Shown: piece by piece, positions 9,157 through 18,622 of the stretch
How the letters are laid out: each line of letters begins with the position of its first letter
Position numbering within the stretch: the stretch's first letter is position 1
From: Streptomyces spinoverrucosus
GTDB taxonomy: Bacteria; Actinomycetota; Actinomycetes; Streptomycetales; Streptomycetaceae
Length of the DNA: 64,000 nt
Direction of reading: 5' to 3'
Assembly (NCBI RefSeq): GCF_006539505.1
Contig: NZ_BJND01000017.1
Location: 62,001 to 126,000 of the forward strand
Notes under the pieces: generated by a model
Databases searched by the model: none
The model's input: the letters and a program-made list of their open reading frames with translations, nothing else
Told to the model about the DNA's origin: nothing
Made by a program: the position numbers and the translations under genes

Positions 9157-10259
9157 CTCTCGCCGCCGCCACCAACGAACACCTCGCGGACCTCAGCAAC
9201 ACGCTGATCTACTCCGCGATGGCCGTCTACACCCTGGCCTTCTTCGCCTACATCGCCGAATGGATCTTCGGCAGCCGCAGCAAGGTCGGCCGCACCGCCG
9301 CCGCGCTCACCGCGACGAAGAAGGCCGAGGCACCCGCCGTCACGGTGAAGAACGCCGGCGGGACCGCCGTACTGGAGCGGCCGAAGGTCGTCGTCCGGGC
9401 CGCGGCCGGCAGCCGGGACGTACCCGACGGGCCCGGGGCGCACGGTGGCGACGAGAAGGGCGACCTCTACGGGCGTATCGCCGTGTCCCTCACCGTGCTC
9501 GCGTTCCTCATCGAGTTCGGCGGTGTGCTCGCTCGGGCCCTGTCGGTGCAGCGGGCGCCGTGGGGCAACATGTACGAGTTCAACATCACCTTCTCCACGG
9601 TCGCCGTCGGTGTGTACGTCACGCTGCTCGCGCTGAAGAAGAACATCCGCTGGCTCGGCCTCCCCCTGGTCACCACGGTCCTCCTCGATCTCGGCCTGGC
9701 TGTCACTGTCTTGTACACCGCCAGCGACCAGTTGGTTCCCGCCCTGCACTCGTACTGGCTGTACATCCACGTCTCCACCGCGATCCTGTGCGGTGCCGTC
9801 TTCTACGTCGGCGCGGTCTCGACGCTGCTCTACCTCTTCCGCGACTCCTACGAGAACAAGCTCGCGGGCGGCGGCAAGCCCGGGCGCTTCGCGACCTCCG
9901 TGCTGGAGCGGATGCCCGCGGCGGCCTCCCTCGACAAGTTCTCCTACCGGGTCAACGCCGCCGTCTTCCCGCTGTGGACGTTCACGATCATCGCGGGCGC
10001 GATCTGGGCGGGCGACGCGTGGGGCCGCTACTGGGGCTGGGACCCCAAGGAGACCTGGTCGTTCATCACCTGGGTCGCCTACGCCTGCTACCTGCACGCC
10101 CGGGCCACGGCCGGCTGGAAGGGCCGCAAGGCCGCCTACCTCGCCCTGATCGCCTTCGGCTGCTGGCTGTTCAACTACTACGGCGTCAACATCTTCGTCT
10201 CCGGCAAGCACTCCTACGCCGACGTGGGGCTGAGCGCCCTCCAGTCCGTCGGGTTCTGA
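9153..10259 (+). CDS. resC: Cytochrome c haem-handling protein ResC/CcsB
   Basis: A 368-residue multi-span protein with the tryptophan-rich haem-handling signature WGRYWGWDPKETW at about residues 290-302 and flanking conserved His residues, the hallmark of CcsA/CcsB/ResC. It partners ResB in exporting haem and presenting it to apocytochrome c. An insertion of about 60 mostly polar residues (roughly 40-110) separates the first span from the rest, as is common in actinomycetes. The GTG start overlaps the resB stop. The likely client is the cytochrome bc1-aa3 supercomplex, whose genes lie outside this window. Confidence 0.93.
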   Translation: MTLAAATNEHLADLSNTLIYSAMAVYTLAFFAYIAEWIFGSRSKVGRTAAALTATKKAEAPAVTVKNAGGTAVLERPKVVVRAAAGSRDVPDGPGAHGGDEKGDLYGRIAVSLTVLAFLIEFGGVLARALSVQRAPWGNMYEFNITFSTVAVGVYVTLLALKKNIRWLGLPLVTTVLLDLGLAVTVLYTASDQLVPALHSYWLYIHVSTAILCGAVFYVGAVSTLLYLFRDSYENKLAGGGKPGRFATSVLERMPAAASLDKFSYRVNAAVFPLWTFTIIAGAIWAGDAWGRYWGWDPKETWSFITWVAYACYLHARATAGWKGRKAAYLALIAFGCWLFNYYGVNIFVSGKHSYADVGLSALQSVGF

Positions 10260-10306
10260 GCCGCGCTGCACGTGAGACAGCTCAGCTGGTCGGAGACACT
10301 GGTCTC

Positions 10307-10711
10307 ATGACCGGTTCCATCGAGCAGGGCATCAGCCAGACCCACGGGAACACGCACATCCTGCACTTCCTGGTGCGGCTCCCGCGTCCCATGGAGCAGG
10401 TCTGGCCCTCGGTGGCCACCGCCGACGGGCTCGCGGCCTGGTTCACCCCGGCGGACGTGCTCGAACCCCACCTCGGCGGTGCGGTCACTCTGCGTGACAT
10501 CGGGTCCGGGCGGATCACCGCCTGGGACGTCGACCGGGTCGCCGAGTACACGGTGGAGGGCGGCGGCCGCATCCGGTTCCATCTGGAGCGGGACGGGGAG
10601 CAGGGCAGCGCGCTGCGGTTCACACACGAGTTCGAGGGGGAGTGGGAGTCGGAGCGGGGGTGGCGGCTTCGCTTCGAGCGGCTGATCGAGGTGCTGGAGG
10701 GGGATTCCTAG
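10307..10711 (+). CDS. SRPBCC/START-fold (AHSA1-like) protein
   Basis: A 134-residue soluble protein with the beginning typical of SRPBCC polyketide-cyclase/AHSA1-like proteins: LVRLPRPMEQVWPSVATADGLAAWFTPADV, then GGAVTLRD and a Trp-rich end. The fold binds hydrophobic ligands in a deep cavity; the ligand here is unknown. It follows resC by 47 bases and may be part of the same transcript, or a last stand-alone gene before the convergent oxygenase gene. The frame is open far upstream but similarity starts at ATG 10307. Confidence 0.7.
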   Translation: MTGSIEQGISQTHGNTHILHFLVRLPRPMEQVWPSVATADGLAAWFTPADVLEPHLGGAVTLRDIGSGRITAWDVDRVAEYTVEGGGRIRFHLERDGEQGSALRFTHEFEGEWESERGWRLRFERLIEVLEGDS

Positions 10712-10729
10712 AGAGCCTGGACCTCGTAG

Positions 10730-11704
10730 TCAGTCCACGGTGATCGAGTCGAGCTTCTCCCTCAAGTACACATGCGAGTCCACCGGCCCATACGCCACGC
10801 GCCCCACCGGTGCCGGTACCGACTCGACGATCGTCCCCGGGGTGCACTCGCCGAAGTAGACGAGGGACATCAGCTCCTCCGTCGGGGCGTCCGCGGGCGG
10901 GGGCAGGACGCGGTGGCGGCCGGAGCGCCAGCGGTCGCCGGTCCAACGGGCCATCAGGTCGCCGATGTTGATGGTGAACGCCTCCGGGTCGTACGGGGCG
11001 TCCTCCCAGCCGCCCTCGTCCGTGTACACCTGGAGTCCGCCCTTGCCGGCCTGCCGGTCCAGGATGGTGACCGTGCCGAAGTCGGTGTGCGGGCCGATCC
11101 GGAACTGGCCCGGCTCGGGGGCGCCGATGACGTCCGTGCCCGGATACCAGTTGATGTTGAAGCCGTACGTCGGGTGGGCCATGTGCCGGGTGAAGAAGTC
11201 GGGTTCGAGGCCCAGGGCCTGGCCGAGGAGGGAGAGGAGCTCGTTCTCCAGCTCGGCCATCCGCGCCAGGTACTCCTCGCAGAGCGGCCTCAGCTCGGGC
11301 ACCTCCGCCGGGAAGACATTCGGCGCGTACCACTCCGCGTTGACCACCGGGTCGTCGAACGGTTCGTGCGTCGCGAAGGTCAGCGACTCCTTCAGGTCCG
11401 GCGGGGTCTCGGTGCCCTCCGCGTACCCGTTGGCCTCCGCGCCGGGCCCGAGCCAGCCGCGTCCGCCGACCTTCGCGGCGTACCGCTGCTTCACGGACTC
11501 GGGGAGCACGAAGAAGGAGCGGGCGCTCGCACGGATGCGGGCACGCAGGGCCGGGTCCACGCCGTGCCCGGTGACCAGCAGGAAACCGGCCGTCCGGAGG
11601 GCCTCGTCGACGGTACGGGCGATACCGGCGCGGGCCTGGGGGTCGCCGGACAGCCAGGGCCGTAGATCGATGGTCGGGATACGGGGGCTGCGGGGATCAC
11701 TCAC
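10730..11704 (-). CDS. Isopenicillin-N-synthase-like Fe(II)/2-oxoglutarate oxygenase
   Basis: A 324-residue non-haem iron oxygenase. The facial triad is visible: HTD in GPHTDFGTVTIL (His 206, Asp 208) and His 264 in SGRHRVLPP. The N-terminal DIOX_N part holds IPTIDLRPWLSGD and GFLLVTGHGV. The family hydroxylates or oxidises small metabolites, using 2-oxoglutarate as co-substrate in most members. Substrate unknown. I chose GTG 11704 because GAGGA sits six bases upstream; an in-frame ATG at 11716 lacks a ribosome-binding site. It is the last gene of a leftward run after the MerR regulator and the Pro-rich membrane protein, with about 40-base gaps. Confidence 0.85.
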   Translation of the reverse strand: MSDPRSPRIPTIDLRPWLSGDPQARAGIARTVDEALRTAGFLLVTGHGVDPALRARIRASARSFFVLPESVKQRYAAKVGGRGWLGPGAEANGYAEGTETPPDLKESLTFATHEPFDDPVVNAEWYAPNVFPAEVPELRPLCEEYLARMAELENELLSLLGQALGLEPDFFTRHMAHPTYGFNINWYPGTDVIGAPEPGQFRIGPHTDFGTVTILDRQAGKGGLQVYTDEGGWEDAPYDPEAFTINIGDLMARWTGDRWRSGRHRVLPPPADAPTEELMSLVYFGECTPGTIVESVPAPVGRVAYGPVDSHVYLREKLDSITVD

Positions 11705-11745
11705 CGATGTCCTCATTCCACAGAGCCGGGTCCACGAGCACGATC

Positions 11746-12510
11746 TCACGGCCCTTCCCAGACCGTCACCGCCAGCCGGATGTGATCGGGATCCGGGATG
11801 TCCGTCACCTGGAAGGAGCCGATGCGTCGGTTCTCCGTCGCGAAGCACGCCCGGTCGCCGACCTGGACGTCCAGCGCCGGGTCGCCCAGCTGGGTGTTGA
11901 GCAGCGTGACGCACTCGGCTCGTTCCGGCGGGTCCGAACCCGGCCAGGCGGCGATCGCCCAGGGGCCGTACACCTCGTTGACACCGCGGATCGCGACGTC
12001 GCCCATCGGCGCCCGGCCGGGCGGGACCGAGTCGAAGAACCAGCCCCTGACTCCCGCGCTGCCGTCCAGCACCACCGTGCCCTGCCAGCGGACGCGCGGC
12101 TCGGCGGGTGGGGGGACGGGGAGGGTCGGTGGAGCTTCCGTTTCCGGGTCCGGTTCCGGAGTTGGAGACGGGGGCTGGGGCGTCGGCGACGGGGAGTCCG
12201 TCGTGGGCGGCGGCGGCTCGGGGGCGGTGGTCGGGTCCGCCGGGCGGGTCTCGGCGGGGGCGGAGGTGACCGATGACGGGGGAGGGGGGTCGGCCGCCGC
12301 CTGGCCGCCCGCGTCGTTCGCCGGTCCGATCACCACGACGAGCACGGTCGCGCCCGCCCCGATCAGCGCGGCGAGCACGGCACCGGCGAACCCGATGACC
12401 GCCGCCCTGACCCCGGAATCCTGCTGCCCGTACCAGGCGGCGAACCGTGCCCGACGGCCGGGCGCCGCGGGGGACGGCGGCCGGGGAGTCCCGGTGCGTG
12501 GGTTCGTCAT
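11746..12510 (-). CDS. Membrane-anchored protein with Pro/Thr/Ser linker, unknown
   Basis: A 254-residue protein. A cytoplasmic basic N-terminus (about 35 residues) is followed by one hydrophobic span (AAVIGFAGAVLAALIGAGATVLVVVIG). Next is a low-complexity linker rich in Pro, Thr, Ser and Glu of about 80 residues, and then a C-terminal domain of about 125 residues with two to three Cys (ERAECVTLL, GDRACFATEN). The arrangement suggests an extracellular sensor or ligand-binding domain on a wall-spanning stalk. ATG 12510 gives the complete topology. It lies between MerR and the oxygenase on the same strand. I do not recognise the C-terminal family. Confidence 0.7.
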   Translation of the reverse strand: MTNPRTGTPRPPSPAAPGRRARFAAWYGQQDSGVRAAVIGFAGAVLAALIGAGATVLVVVIGPANDAGGQAAADPPPPSSVTSAPAETRPADPTTAPEPPPPTTDSPSPTPQPPSPTPEPDPETEAPPTLPVPPPAEPRVRWQGTVVLDGSAGVRGWFFDSVPPGRAPMGDVAIRGVNEVYGPWAIAAWPGSDPPERAECVTLLNTQLGDPALDVQVGDRACFATENRRIGSFQVTDIPDPDHIRLAVTVWEGP

Positions 12511-12545
12511 CGGTCGCGTGCCCCCTGTCTCCTCCCGTCGGGGCG

Positions 12546-13292
12546 TCAACTGTACGGCCGGCGGGGTGGATTGGTCGCCCGGTCTCCGATGATGGTGTCG
12601 AGGTAGCCGTGCAGGGCCCCGGCCCCCGCGAGCATCGCGCGCGTACGGGCGTTCAGGGCCGCGCCCCGCTCGGTGATCGCCGTCCGCAGTGCCTCCGTAC
12701 CGCCCTCGCGGCGCAGGTCGTCCAGCACCGGCCGGATCTGGTCGAGGAGGTAGTGGTTGCCGCGCAGGGTGTGGATCAGGCGGGCGTCCCGGACGTCCTC
12801 GGGTCCGTAGACGCGGTACGCCGTCCCGCGCTCCCGGCGTGGCGACAGCAGGCCCGCCGCCTCCCACACCCGCAGCGCGGAGGGCCGTACGCCGAGCAGC
12901 GCGGCCACCTCGCCGACGCGCAGCCCGGAGTGCGGCAGCGGCTCCGCGGGGCGGCCGGCGAGGGTCTCCAGGGCCTCGCTCGTCGCCCGCAACCGCTCCC
13001 GTTCCTCGTGCAGCGCGGCATGCGCGGCGTCCACCAGCGCCAGCGCCCCCGGTACGTCACCGTCGTGCACGGTCCGCATGATCCGGGCCGCCGCTGTCGG
13101 GCCGTAGCCGGGCACCAGGGCGCGGAAGGCGAGCAGGGCGCGGCGGTGGGCGTCGGTGAAGGTGCGGTAGCCGGACGCCGTGCGGTCGGCGGGGGGAAGG
13201 ACGCCCGCGTCCTCGTAGTTGCGGATCTGCTGCGTGGAGACACCGACCAGGCGGGCGAGGTCCACCGGGCGCAACCGATCGTCGTTCGTCAC
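12546..13292 (-). CDS. MerR-family regulator with two MerR HTH domains (TioE-like)
   Basis: A 248-residue DNA-binding regulator with two winged-helix MerR modules. The first is at about residues 6-75 (LRPVDLARLVGVSTQQIRNYEDAGVLPPADR.TASGYR), the second at about 125-190 (LRVGEVAALLGVRPSALRVWEAAGLLSPRRERGTAYRVY). This duplicated layout is that of the TioE group linked to DNA-intercalating antibiotic loci. I take GTG 13292; the frame is open to TTG 13316 but similarity begins at the GTG. It is divergent from a UvrA-like gene whose relatives confer self-resistance, so it probably controls that gene and its own operon in response to a drug-like ligand. Confidence 0.82.
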   Translation of the reverse strand: MTNDDRLRPVDLARLVGVSTQQIRNYEDAGVLPPADRTASGYRTFTDAHRRALLAFRALVPGYGPTAAARIMRTVHDGDVPGALALVDAAHAALHEERERLRATSEALETLAGRPAEPLPHSGLRVGEVAALLGVRPSALRVWEAAGLLSPRRERGTAYRVYGPEDVRDARLIHTLRGNHYLLDQIRPVLDDLRREGGTEALRTAITERGAALNARTRAMLAGAGALHGYLDTIIGDRATNPPRRPYS

Positions 13293-13384
13293 GGATTTGA
13301 AGCTTACGGGACTCAAAATGCCTGCGCATCGGGTGATTGCGCGCAGAAAGTCCCAACCAGGACTTCAATGAAAGACTTGAAGCC
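13293..13384. promoter_or_regulatory. Divergent MerR/uvrA-like control region with TTGAAG/CTTCAA dyads
   Basis: A perfect dyad CTTCAA-N8-TTGAAG occupies 13363-13382, ending two bases before the ATG of the UvrA-like gene. On the MerR side, TTTGA-N12-TCAAA spans about 13295-13316. Both dyads use the same TTGA/TCAA half site, as expected for operators of a single dimeric regulator. The hexamer positions of the promoters themselves are not clear to me. Confidence 0.5.
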
Positions 13385-15841
13385 ATGGCCGACCGCATTC
13401 ACATCAAGGGCGCCCGACTCCACAACCTCAAGAACGTCTCCCTCTCCCTCCCCAAGAACAAGCTGGTCGTACTGACCGGACTGTCCGGCTCCGGCAAGTC
13501 CACGCTCGCGCTCGACACCCTCCACCGGGAGGGGCAGCGGCAGTACATGGAATCGCTGGGCATGGTCACCGGTCTGGTGAGCCGGCCGTCGGTGGACTCC
13601 ATCACCGGGCTGTCCCCGTCGATCAGCGTCGACCAGCACCTCACCAACCGCAGCCCCCGCTCCACCGTCGGCACGGTCACCGAGGTCTTCACCTATCTGC
13701 GGCTGCTGTGGTCGCGGATCGGGGTGCGGCCGTGTCCCTTCTGCGGGGAGCGGATCCCGCCCTCGCACTCGTACGCGTACGACGAGGACGCCGAGCCTGA
13801 GTCGGTCCCCTGCCCGCACTGCGGCGCCGCCGTCCCCGAGTTGGTCATGGGCACGTTCTCCTTCAACAAGCCGGCCGGTGCCTGCCCCGACTGCACCGGG
13901 CTGGGGGAGGTGATCCGGGCGGACGTCCGGCACCTGGTCGACGAGGAGCGGTCGGTCGCGGCCGGGGCGGTCGTGGGCTGGCATCCCAAGGTGACCGAGC
14001 GGAGCACGCAGCTGCTGCGGGCGGCGGCCCGGCACTATGGCCTCACCTTCGACCCGGACACGCCGGTACGCGAACTTGAGCCGCCCGTACGCCAGTTGCT
14101 GCTGCACGGTGTCGAATCGGCCGAGTTCAGGCAGTACTTCCCCGACACCCCTCCGCCCGCCACCGTCACCGCCGGCCGCTTCGAAGGCGTGGTCACCGCG
14201 CTGATGCGGCGCTACGCCGAGCGGATCGACGACGTCGACTACCGGGAGAAGACCGAACGCCTGATGGTGAAGGAGCCGTGCGGGGCGTGCGCGGGGGCGC
14301 GGCTGCGGGCGGAGAGCCGGGCGGTGATCGTGCAGGGCCTCGGCATCGTTGAGGCGGCCCGCCTGTCACTGACCGAACTCGCCGCCTGGCTGGGCGGATT
14401 GCGCGGCCGGGTCACACCGGACGAGTGGCTGTTCGTGGAACCCGTCGTCGCGGACCTCACCGAGCGGGTGCGCCGCCTGGTCGACGTCGGCGTCGGCTAC
14501 CTCACCCTCGAACAGCCCACCCCCAGCCTGTCCGCGGGCGAGACCCAGCGGCTGCGGCTGGCCGCGCTGCTGGGCTCGGGACTGACGGGCGTGCTGTACG
14601 TCCTGGACGAGCCGACGATCGGCCTGCACCCGGCGGACACGGCCCGCCTGATCGGCGTCCTGCGCCGGCTGCGCGACCTCGGCAACACGGTGCTGGTGAT
14701 CGAGCACGACCTGGAGGTGCTGCGCGCCGCCGACCACGTCGTGGACATCGGGCCGGGCGCGGGACGGGACGGCGGCCAGGTGGTCGCCGAGGGCACACCG
14801 GGGGAGGTCGGCCGGACCGAGGGCTCCCTGACCGGCGCGTATCTGTCCGGGCGGCTGCGTGCGCCGGTGTCCAAGGGGCGCGGGGACGCGGACCGGGCGC
14901 TGCTCGTGCTGGGGGCCCGCGAGCACAATCTCAAGGACGTCACCGTACGGATCCCGCTGGGCCGTCTGGTCACGTTCACCGGACCCTCCGGCTCGGGGAA
15001 GTCGACGCTGCTGCTGGACATCGTGGGCCGCGCCGCCCACCGCCACTTCCAGGGGGGCGGCGACCGGCCCGGCGAGCACGACGGCATCGACGGCTGGGAG
15101 CATCTCGGCAAGGTCGTCACCATCGACCAGGAGCCGATCAGCCGGGTGCCGCGTTCGAACGCGGCGACGTACTCGGAGGCGTTCACCCCCATCCGGGAGA
15201 CGTTCGCGGCGGCCTCGGGCGGGCGGCTGACCCCCGGCCACTTCTCCTTCAACGTCCCGGGAGGCCGCTGCGAGCGCTGCGAGGGGGCGGGCGTACTGAC
15301 CGTCCACATGCACTTCCTGCCCGCCGTGGAGGTGCGCTGCCCCGCCTGCCAGGGCCGCCGCTTCCGGAGCGAGGTGCTGTCCGTCCGCCACGACGGCCAT
15401 GACATCTCAGAGGTGCTGGAGTCGACGGTCGACGAGGCACTGGACCTCTTCGCCGACGTCCCGGCGGTCGCCACCCGGCTGCGCCGCATGTCGGACGTGG
15501 GCCTCGGCTACCTGCCCCTAGGCCAGCCCGCGACGACGCTCTCGGGCGGCGAGGCCCAGCGCATCAAGCTCGCGAAGGAACTGGGACGCCGGGCCGCCGC
15601 CCACACCCTCTACCTGCTCGACGAACCGACGACCGGCCTGCACGCCGCGGACACCTCCCGCCTCGTGGACGTCCTCCAACGCCTCGTCGACGCGGGCCAC
15701 TCCGTCGTCACCATCGAACACAACGAGGACGTGATCGCGGCATCCGACTGGCTGATCGAACTGGGCCCGACGGGCGGCGGGGCGGGCGGCACGCTGATCG
15801 CGCAGGGACCTCCGACACGGGTGGCCGCGCCGGGAGCCTGA
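13385..15841 (+). CDS. UvrA-like ABC ATPase (short, DrrC/UvrA2 type)
   Basis: An 818-residue protein with two ABC cassettes. Walker [10 protein letters not shown] is at residues 32-40 and GPSGSGKST near 535. Signature/Walker B blocks are [22 protein letters not shown] near 382 and [22 protein letters not shown] near 719. Zinc-finger CXXC pairs lie at [19 protein letters not shown], and CERCEG..CPACQG near 629-660. At 818 residues it is well short of canonical UvrA (about 940-1000), as in UvrA2/DrrC proteins that may lack part of the UvrB-binding region. Known relatives protect producers of DNA-binding drugs by acting on drug-DNA complexes. ATG 13385 starts the conserved [17 protein letters not shown]; an upstream TTG in frame lacks support. 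Divergent from a double MerR regulator. Confidence 0.85.
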   Translation: MADRIHIKGARLHNLKNVSLSLPKNKLVVLTGLSGSGKSTLALDTLHREGQRQYMESLGMVTGLVSRPSVDSITGLSPSISVDQHLTNRSPRSTVGTVTEVFTYLRLLWSRIGVRPCPFCGERIPPSHSYAYDEDAEPESVPCPHCGAAVPELVMGTFSFNKPAGACPDCTGLGEVIRADVRHLVDEERSVAAGAVVGWHPKVTERSTQLLRAAARHYGLTFDPDTPVRELEPPVRQLLLHGVESAEFRQYFPDTPPPATVTAGRFEGVVTALMRRYAERIDDVDYREKTERLMVKEPCGACAGARLRAESRAVIVQGLGIVEAARLSLTELAAWLGGLRGRVTPDEWLFVEPVVADLTERVRRLVDVGVGYLTLEQPTPSLSAGETQRLRLAALLGSGLTGVLYVLDEPTIGLHPADTARLIGVLRRLRDLGNTVLVIEHDLEVLRAADHVVDIGPGAGRDGGQVVAEGTPGEVGRTEGSLTGAYLSGRLRAPVSKGRGDADRALLVLGAREHNLKDVTVRIPLGRLVTFTGPSGSGKSTLLLDIVGRAAHRHFQGGGDRPGEHDGIDGWEHLGKVVTIDQEPISRVPRSNAATYSEAFTPIRETFAAASGGRLTPGHFSFNVPGGRCERCEGAGVLTVHMHFLPAVEVRCPACQGRRFRSEVLSVRHDGHDISEVLESTVDEALDLFADVPAVATRLRRMSDVGLGYLPLGQPATTLSGGEAQRIKLAKELGRRAAAHTLYLLDEPTTGLHAADTSRLVDVLQRLVDAGHSVVTIEHNEDVIAASDWLIELGPTGGGAGGTLIAQGPPTRVAAPGA

Positions 15842-15876
15842 TCGATGCTCTTGGAACGGCACCTACGGATGCCGTG

Positions 15877-16182
15877 TCAGTTGTCCTCGCCGTCCTTCTT
15901 CTTGTCCTGGTCCTGGTCCTCGTCCGACAGCGACTTCAGGAACTCGGGGTTGTCGTCCGGCGCCACCCACTCGCGTCGGCCTCCGGTGCGGCCCGCCGCC
16001 GGGCGGCGCTGCTTGCCTGCGATCAGCCAGGAGATCGAGCCGACCAGCGGGAACAGGAGCACCAGGATCGCCCACAGGGGCTTCGGCATGTGCCGGATGT
16101 CCTTCTCGTCGGTGCTGATGCAGTCGATGAAGGCGTACACGCTCAACGCCAGCGGTACGACGAACATCAGGATCCGGAGCAT
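15877..16182 (-). CDS. Small PLDc_N-type membrane protein
   Basis: A 101-residue protein with two hydrophobic spans ([20 protein letters not shown] and [21 protein letters not shown]). Between them is the conserved [13 protein letters not shown] segment typical of the phospholipase-D-nuclease N-terminal (PLDc_N) domain. The tail is charged and disordered, ending in Asp/Lys. No PLD catalytic domain follows, so it is one of the common stand-alone PLDc_N proteins of unknown role. It is divergent from mqnL across an 89-base gap. Confidence 0.75.
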   Translation of the reverse strand: MLRILMFVVPLALSVYAFIDCISTDEKDIRHMPKPLWAILVLLFPLVGSISWLIAGKQRRPAAGRTGGRREWVAPDDNPEFLKSLSDEDQDQDKKKDGEDN

Positions 16183-16203
16183 CGGCGGTCACCTCGTGGA
16201 ACG

Positions 16204-16271
16204 GCGGTCGGGGGCCGCGCGCACGGCCCCCGTGACGGGGCCAGGGTAGCCCCTCGGGGATACTGGGCCCC
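16204..16271. promoter_or_regulatory. mqnL upstream region with hairpin and possible -10
   Basis: A GC-rich inverted repeat (GGGGGCCG-N6-CGGCCCCC, about 16208-16229) sits between the two divergent genes. GATACT lies about seven bases before the mqnL ATG, close enough that transcription could begin at or near the start codon. There is no convincing ribosome-binding site. Confidence 0.35.
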
Positions 16272-17723
16272 ATGGCTTACGACGATCTTCGCTCCCTGCT
16301 CAGGGCACTGGAGCGCGAGGGGGACCTGAAGCGCATCAAGGTGGAGGTCGACCCGTATCTGGAGGTCGGGGAGATCGTCGACCGGGTGCAGAAGGCGGGC
16401 GGGCCCGCGCTGCTCTTCGAGAAGGTGAAGGGGTCGTCGATGCCCCTCGCCATGAACGTGTTCGGGACCGACCGGCGGCTGCTGAAGGCGCTGGGCCTGA
16501 AGTCGTACGGCGATATCTCCGACAAGATCGGCGGGCTGCTGAAGCCCGAGCTGCCGCACGGGTTCGTCGGCGTGCGCGAGGCCTTCGGGAAGCTCGGCGC
16601 GATGACGCACGTACCGCCGAAGAAGGTGAAGGACGCTCCGGTGCAGGAGGTCGTCCTGACCGGGGACGACGTGGACCTGGAGCAGCTGCCCGCCCTGTTC
16701 ACCTGGCCGAAGGACGGCGGCTCCTTCTTCAATCTGGGGCTCACGCACACCAAGGACCCGGAGAGCGGCGTACGGAATCTCGGTCTGTACCGCCTCCAGC
16801 GGCACGACAAGCGCACCATCGGCATGCACTGGCAGATCCACAAGGACAGCCGCAACCACTACCAGGTGGCGGCGCGGCGCGGGGAGCGGCTGCCGGTCGC
16901 GATCGCCTTCGGCTGCCCGCCCGCCGTGACGTACGCCTCCACCGCCCCGCTCCCCGGCGACATCGACGAGTACCTGTTCGCCGGGTTCATCGCGGGCAAG
17001 CGGATCGAGATGGTCGACTGCAAGACCGTGCCGCTACAGGTGCCGGCGCAGGCGGAGGTCGTCATCGAGGGCTGGCTGGAGCCCGGCGAGATGCTGCCCG
17101 AGGGGCCGTTCGGCGACCACACCGGTTTCTACACGCCGCAGGAGCCCTTCCCCGCGCTGAAGATCGACTGCGTGACGATGCGGAAGCGGCCGCTGCTGCA
17201 GTCGATCGTCGTAGGCCGACCCCCGACGGAGGACGGACCCCTGGGGCGGGCGACCGAGCGGTTCTTCCTCCCCCTGCTGAAGATCATCGTGCCGGACATC
17301 GTGGACTACCACCTGCCCGAGGCAGGCGGTTTCCACAACTGCGCGATCGTCTCCATCGACAAGAAGTACCCCAAGCACGCGCAGAAGGTGATGCACGCGA
17401 TCTGGGGCGCGCACATGATGTCCCTGACCAAGCTGATCGTGGTGGTCGACGCCGACTGCGATGTGCACGACCTGCACGAGGTCGCCTGGCGGGCCCTCGG
17501 CAACACGGACTACGCCCGCGACCTGACGGTCGTAGAAGGCCCGGTCGATCATCTCGACCACGCGTCCTACCAGCAGTTCTGGGGCGGCAAGGCGGGCATC
17601 GACGCGACGAAGAAGTGGCCCGAGGAGGGGTACACGCGCGACGGGGGCTGGCCCGACATGGTGGAGTCCGATCCGGAGACGTCGGCGAAGGTGGACCGCC
17701 GCTGGAGGGAGTACGGCCTGTGA
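16272..17723 (+). CDS. mqnL: UbiD-family decarboxylase of the futalosine menaquinone pathway
   Basis: A 483-residue UbiD-type decarboxylase. In the futalosine pathway it removes the carboxylate of the prenylated 6-hydroxy-2-naphthoate, using prenylated FMN made by the UbiX partner. The sequence shows the UbiD hallmarks: RNLGLYRLQRHDKRTIGMHWQ in the cofactor region, EGPFGDHTGFYTP with the catalytic Glu neighbourhood, and VVGRPPTEDG. Assignment to the menaquinone rather than a general UbiD role rests on its neighbours: it overlaps by 4 bp a UbiA-type prenyltransferase, with a UbiX homologue and mqnE just downstream. Cytoplasmic. Confidence 0.9.
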   Translation: MAYDDLRSLLRALEREGDLKRIKVEVDPYLEVGEIVDRVQKAGGPALLFEKVKGSSMPLAMNVFGTDRRLLKALGLKSYGDISDKIGGLLKPELPHGFVGVREAFGKLGAMTHVPPKKVKDAPVQEVVLTGDDVDLEQLPALFTWPKDGGSFFNLGLTHTKDPESGVRNLGLYRLQRHDKRTIGMHWQIHKDSRNHYQVAARRGERLPVAIAFGCPPAVTYASTAPLPGDIDEYLFAGFIAGKRIEMVDCKTVPLQVPAQAEVVIEGWLEPGEMLPEGPFGDHTGFYTPQEPFPALKIDCVTMRKRPLLQSIVVGRPPTEDGPLGRATERFFLPLLKIIVPDIVDYHLPEAGGFHNCAIVSIDKKYPKHAQKVMHAIWGAHMMSLTKLIVVVDADCDVHDLHEVAWRALGNTDYARDLTVVEGPVDHLDHASYQQFWGGKAGIDATKKWPEEGYTRDGGWPDMVESDPETSAKVDRRWREYGL

Positions 17724-18622
17724 GTTCCGCTTCTGCCGCGATTCCGCAGCCGGGCCGCACCAAGGCGTTCCTCCGCCTGGTGATGATCGAGCACTCGGTC
17801 TTCGCGCTGCCCTTCGCCTACATCGCCGCGCTCACGGCCATGTTCCAGTGGGACCGGAACATCCACTGGGGCCGTCTGCTGCTGGTCACCATCTGCATGG
17901 TCGGTCTGCGCACCTTCGCCATGGCCGTCAACCGGATCATCGACCGCGAGATCGACGCGCGGAACCCCCGCACGGCCCACCGCGAGCTGGTCACGGGCGC
18001 GATGTCGGTACGACACGCCTGGACCGGCGCGCTGGTCGCCCTGGTGGTCTTCCTGGGCGCGGCGGCGCTCCTCAACCCCCTGTGTCTGGCCCTCGCCCCC
18101 GTCGCCGTCATCCCGATGGTGGTCTACCCCTACGGCAAACGGTTCACGAACTTCCCCCAGGCCATCCTCGGCCTCGCCCAGGCCATGGGCCCGGTCGGCG
18201 GCTGGCTCGCGATCTCCGGCGCCTGGTCCTGGGACGCGGTGATCCTCGGCCTCGCCGTGGGCATCTGGATCGGCGGCTTCGACCTGATCTACGCCTGCCA
18301 GGACGTCGAGACCGACCGCGAGATCGGCGTCATGTCGGTACCGGCCCGCTTCGGCGTCCCGGCGGCGATCTGGGGGGCGCGGGTCTGCCACGCGGTGACG
18401 ACGGGGTTGTTCGTCTGGTACGCCCTGGCCACCGACGCGGGCGCGTTCTTCTGGCTGGGCCTGCTGATCGTCGCGGGCGCGTTCGTGTACGAGCACACGA
18501 TCGTCCGCCCGCACGACCTGTCCCGGGTGAACAGAGCGTTCTTCAGCGTCAACGGCTTCATCGGCATTGCCCTGTTCGTGTGCGCGCTGCTGGATCTTCT
18601 GGTTCGGGGGCTGACGGTGTGA
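17720..18622 (+). CDS. mqnP: UbiA-family prenyltransferase for menaquinone (futalosine route)
   Basis: A 300-residue polytopic membrane prenyltransferase with about eight to nine hydrophobic spans. The Asp-rich diphosphate/Mg motifs are NRIIDREIDARNPRT at about residues 74-88 and CQDVETDREIG near 193-203. It attaches the polyprenyl chain to 1,4-dihydroxy-6-naphthoate. I start at the GTG overlapping the mqnL stop by 4 bp. The frame is open further upstream inside mqnL, but that is shadow. The immediate coupling to the UbiD homologue and nearby UbiX and mqnE make the menaquinone assignment secure. Confidence 0.92.
   Translation: MSSASAAIPQPGRTKAFLRLVMIEHSVFALPFAYIAALTAMFQWDRNIHWGRLLLVTICMVGLRTFAMAVNRIIDREIDARNPRTAHRELVTGAMSVRHAWTGALVALVVFLGAAALLNPLCLALAPVAVIPMVVYPYGKRFTNFPQAILGLAQAMGPVGGWLAISGAWSWDAVILGLAVGIWIGGFDLIYACQDVETDREIGVMSVPARFGVPAAIWGARVCHAVTTGLFVWYALATDAGAFFWLGLLIVAGAFVYEHTIVRPHDLSRVNRAFFSVNGFIGIALFVCALLDLLVRGLTV

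Noticed and set aside
13385..15841. Canonical excinuclease UvrA
   Set aside because: About 818 residues instead of about 1000 and paired with a TioE-like MerR regulator, which points to the UvrA2/DrrC branch.
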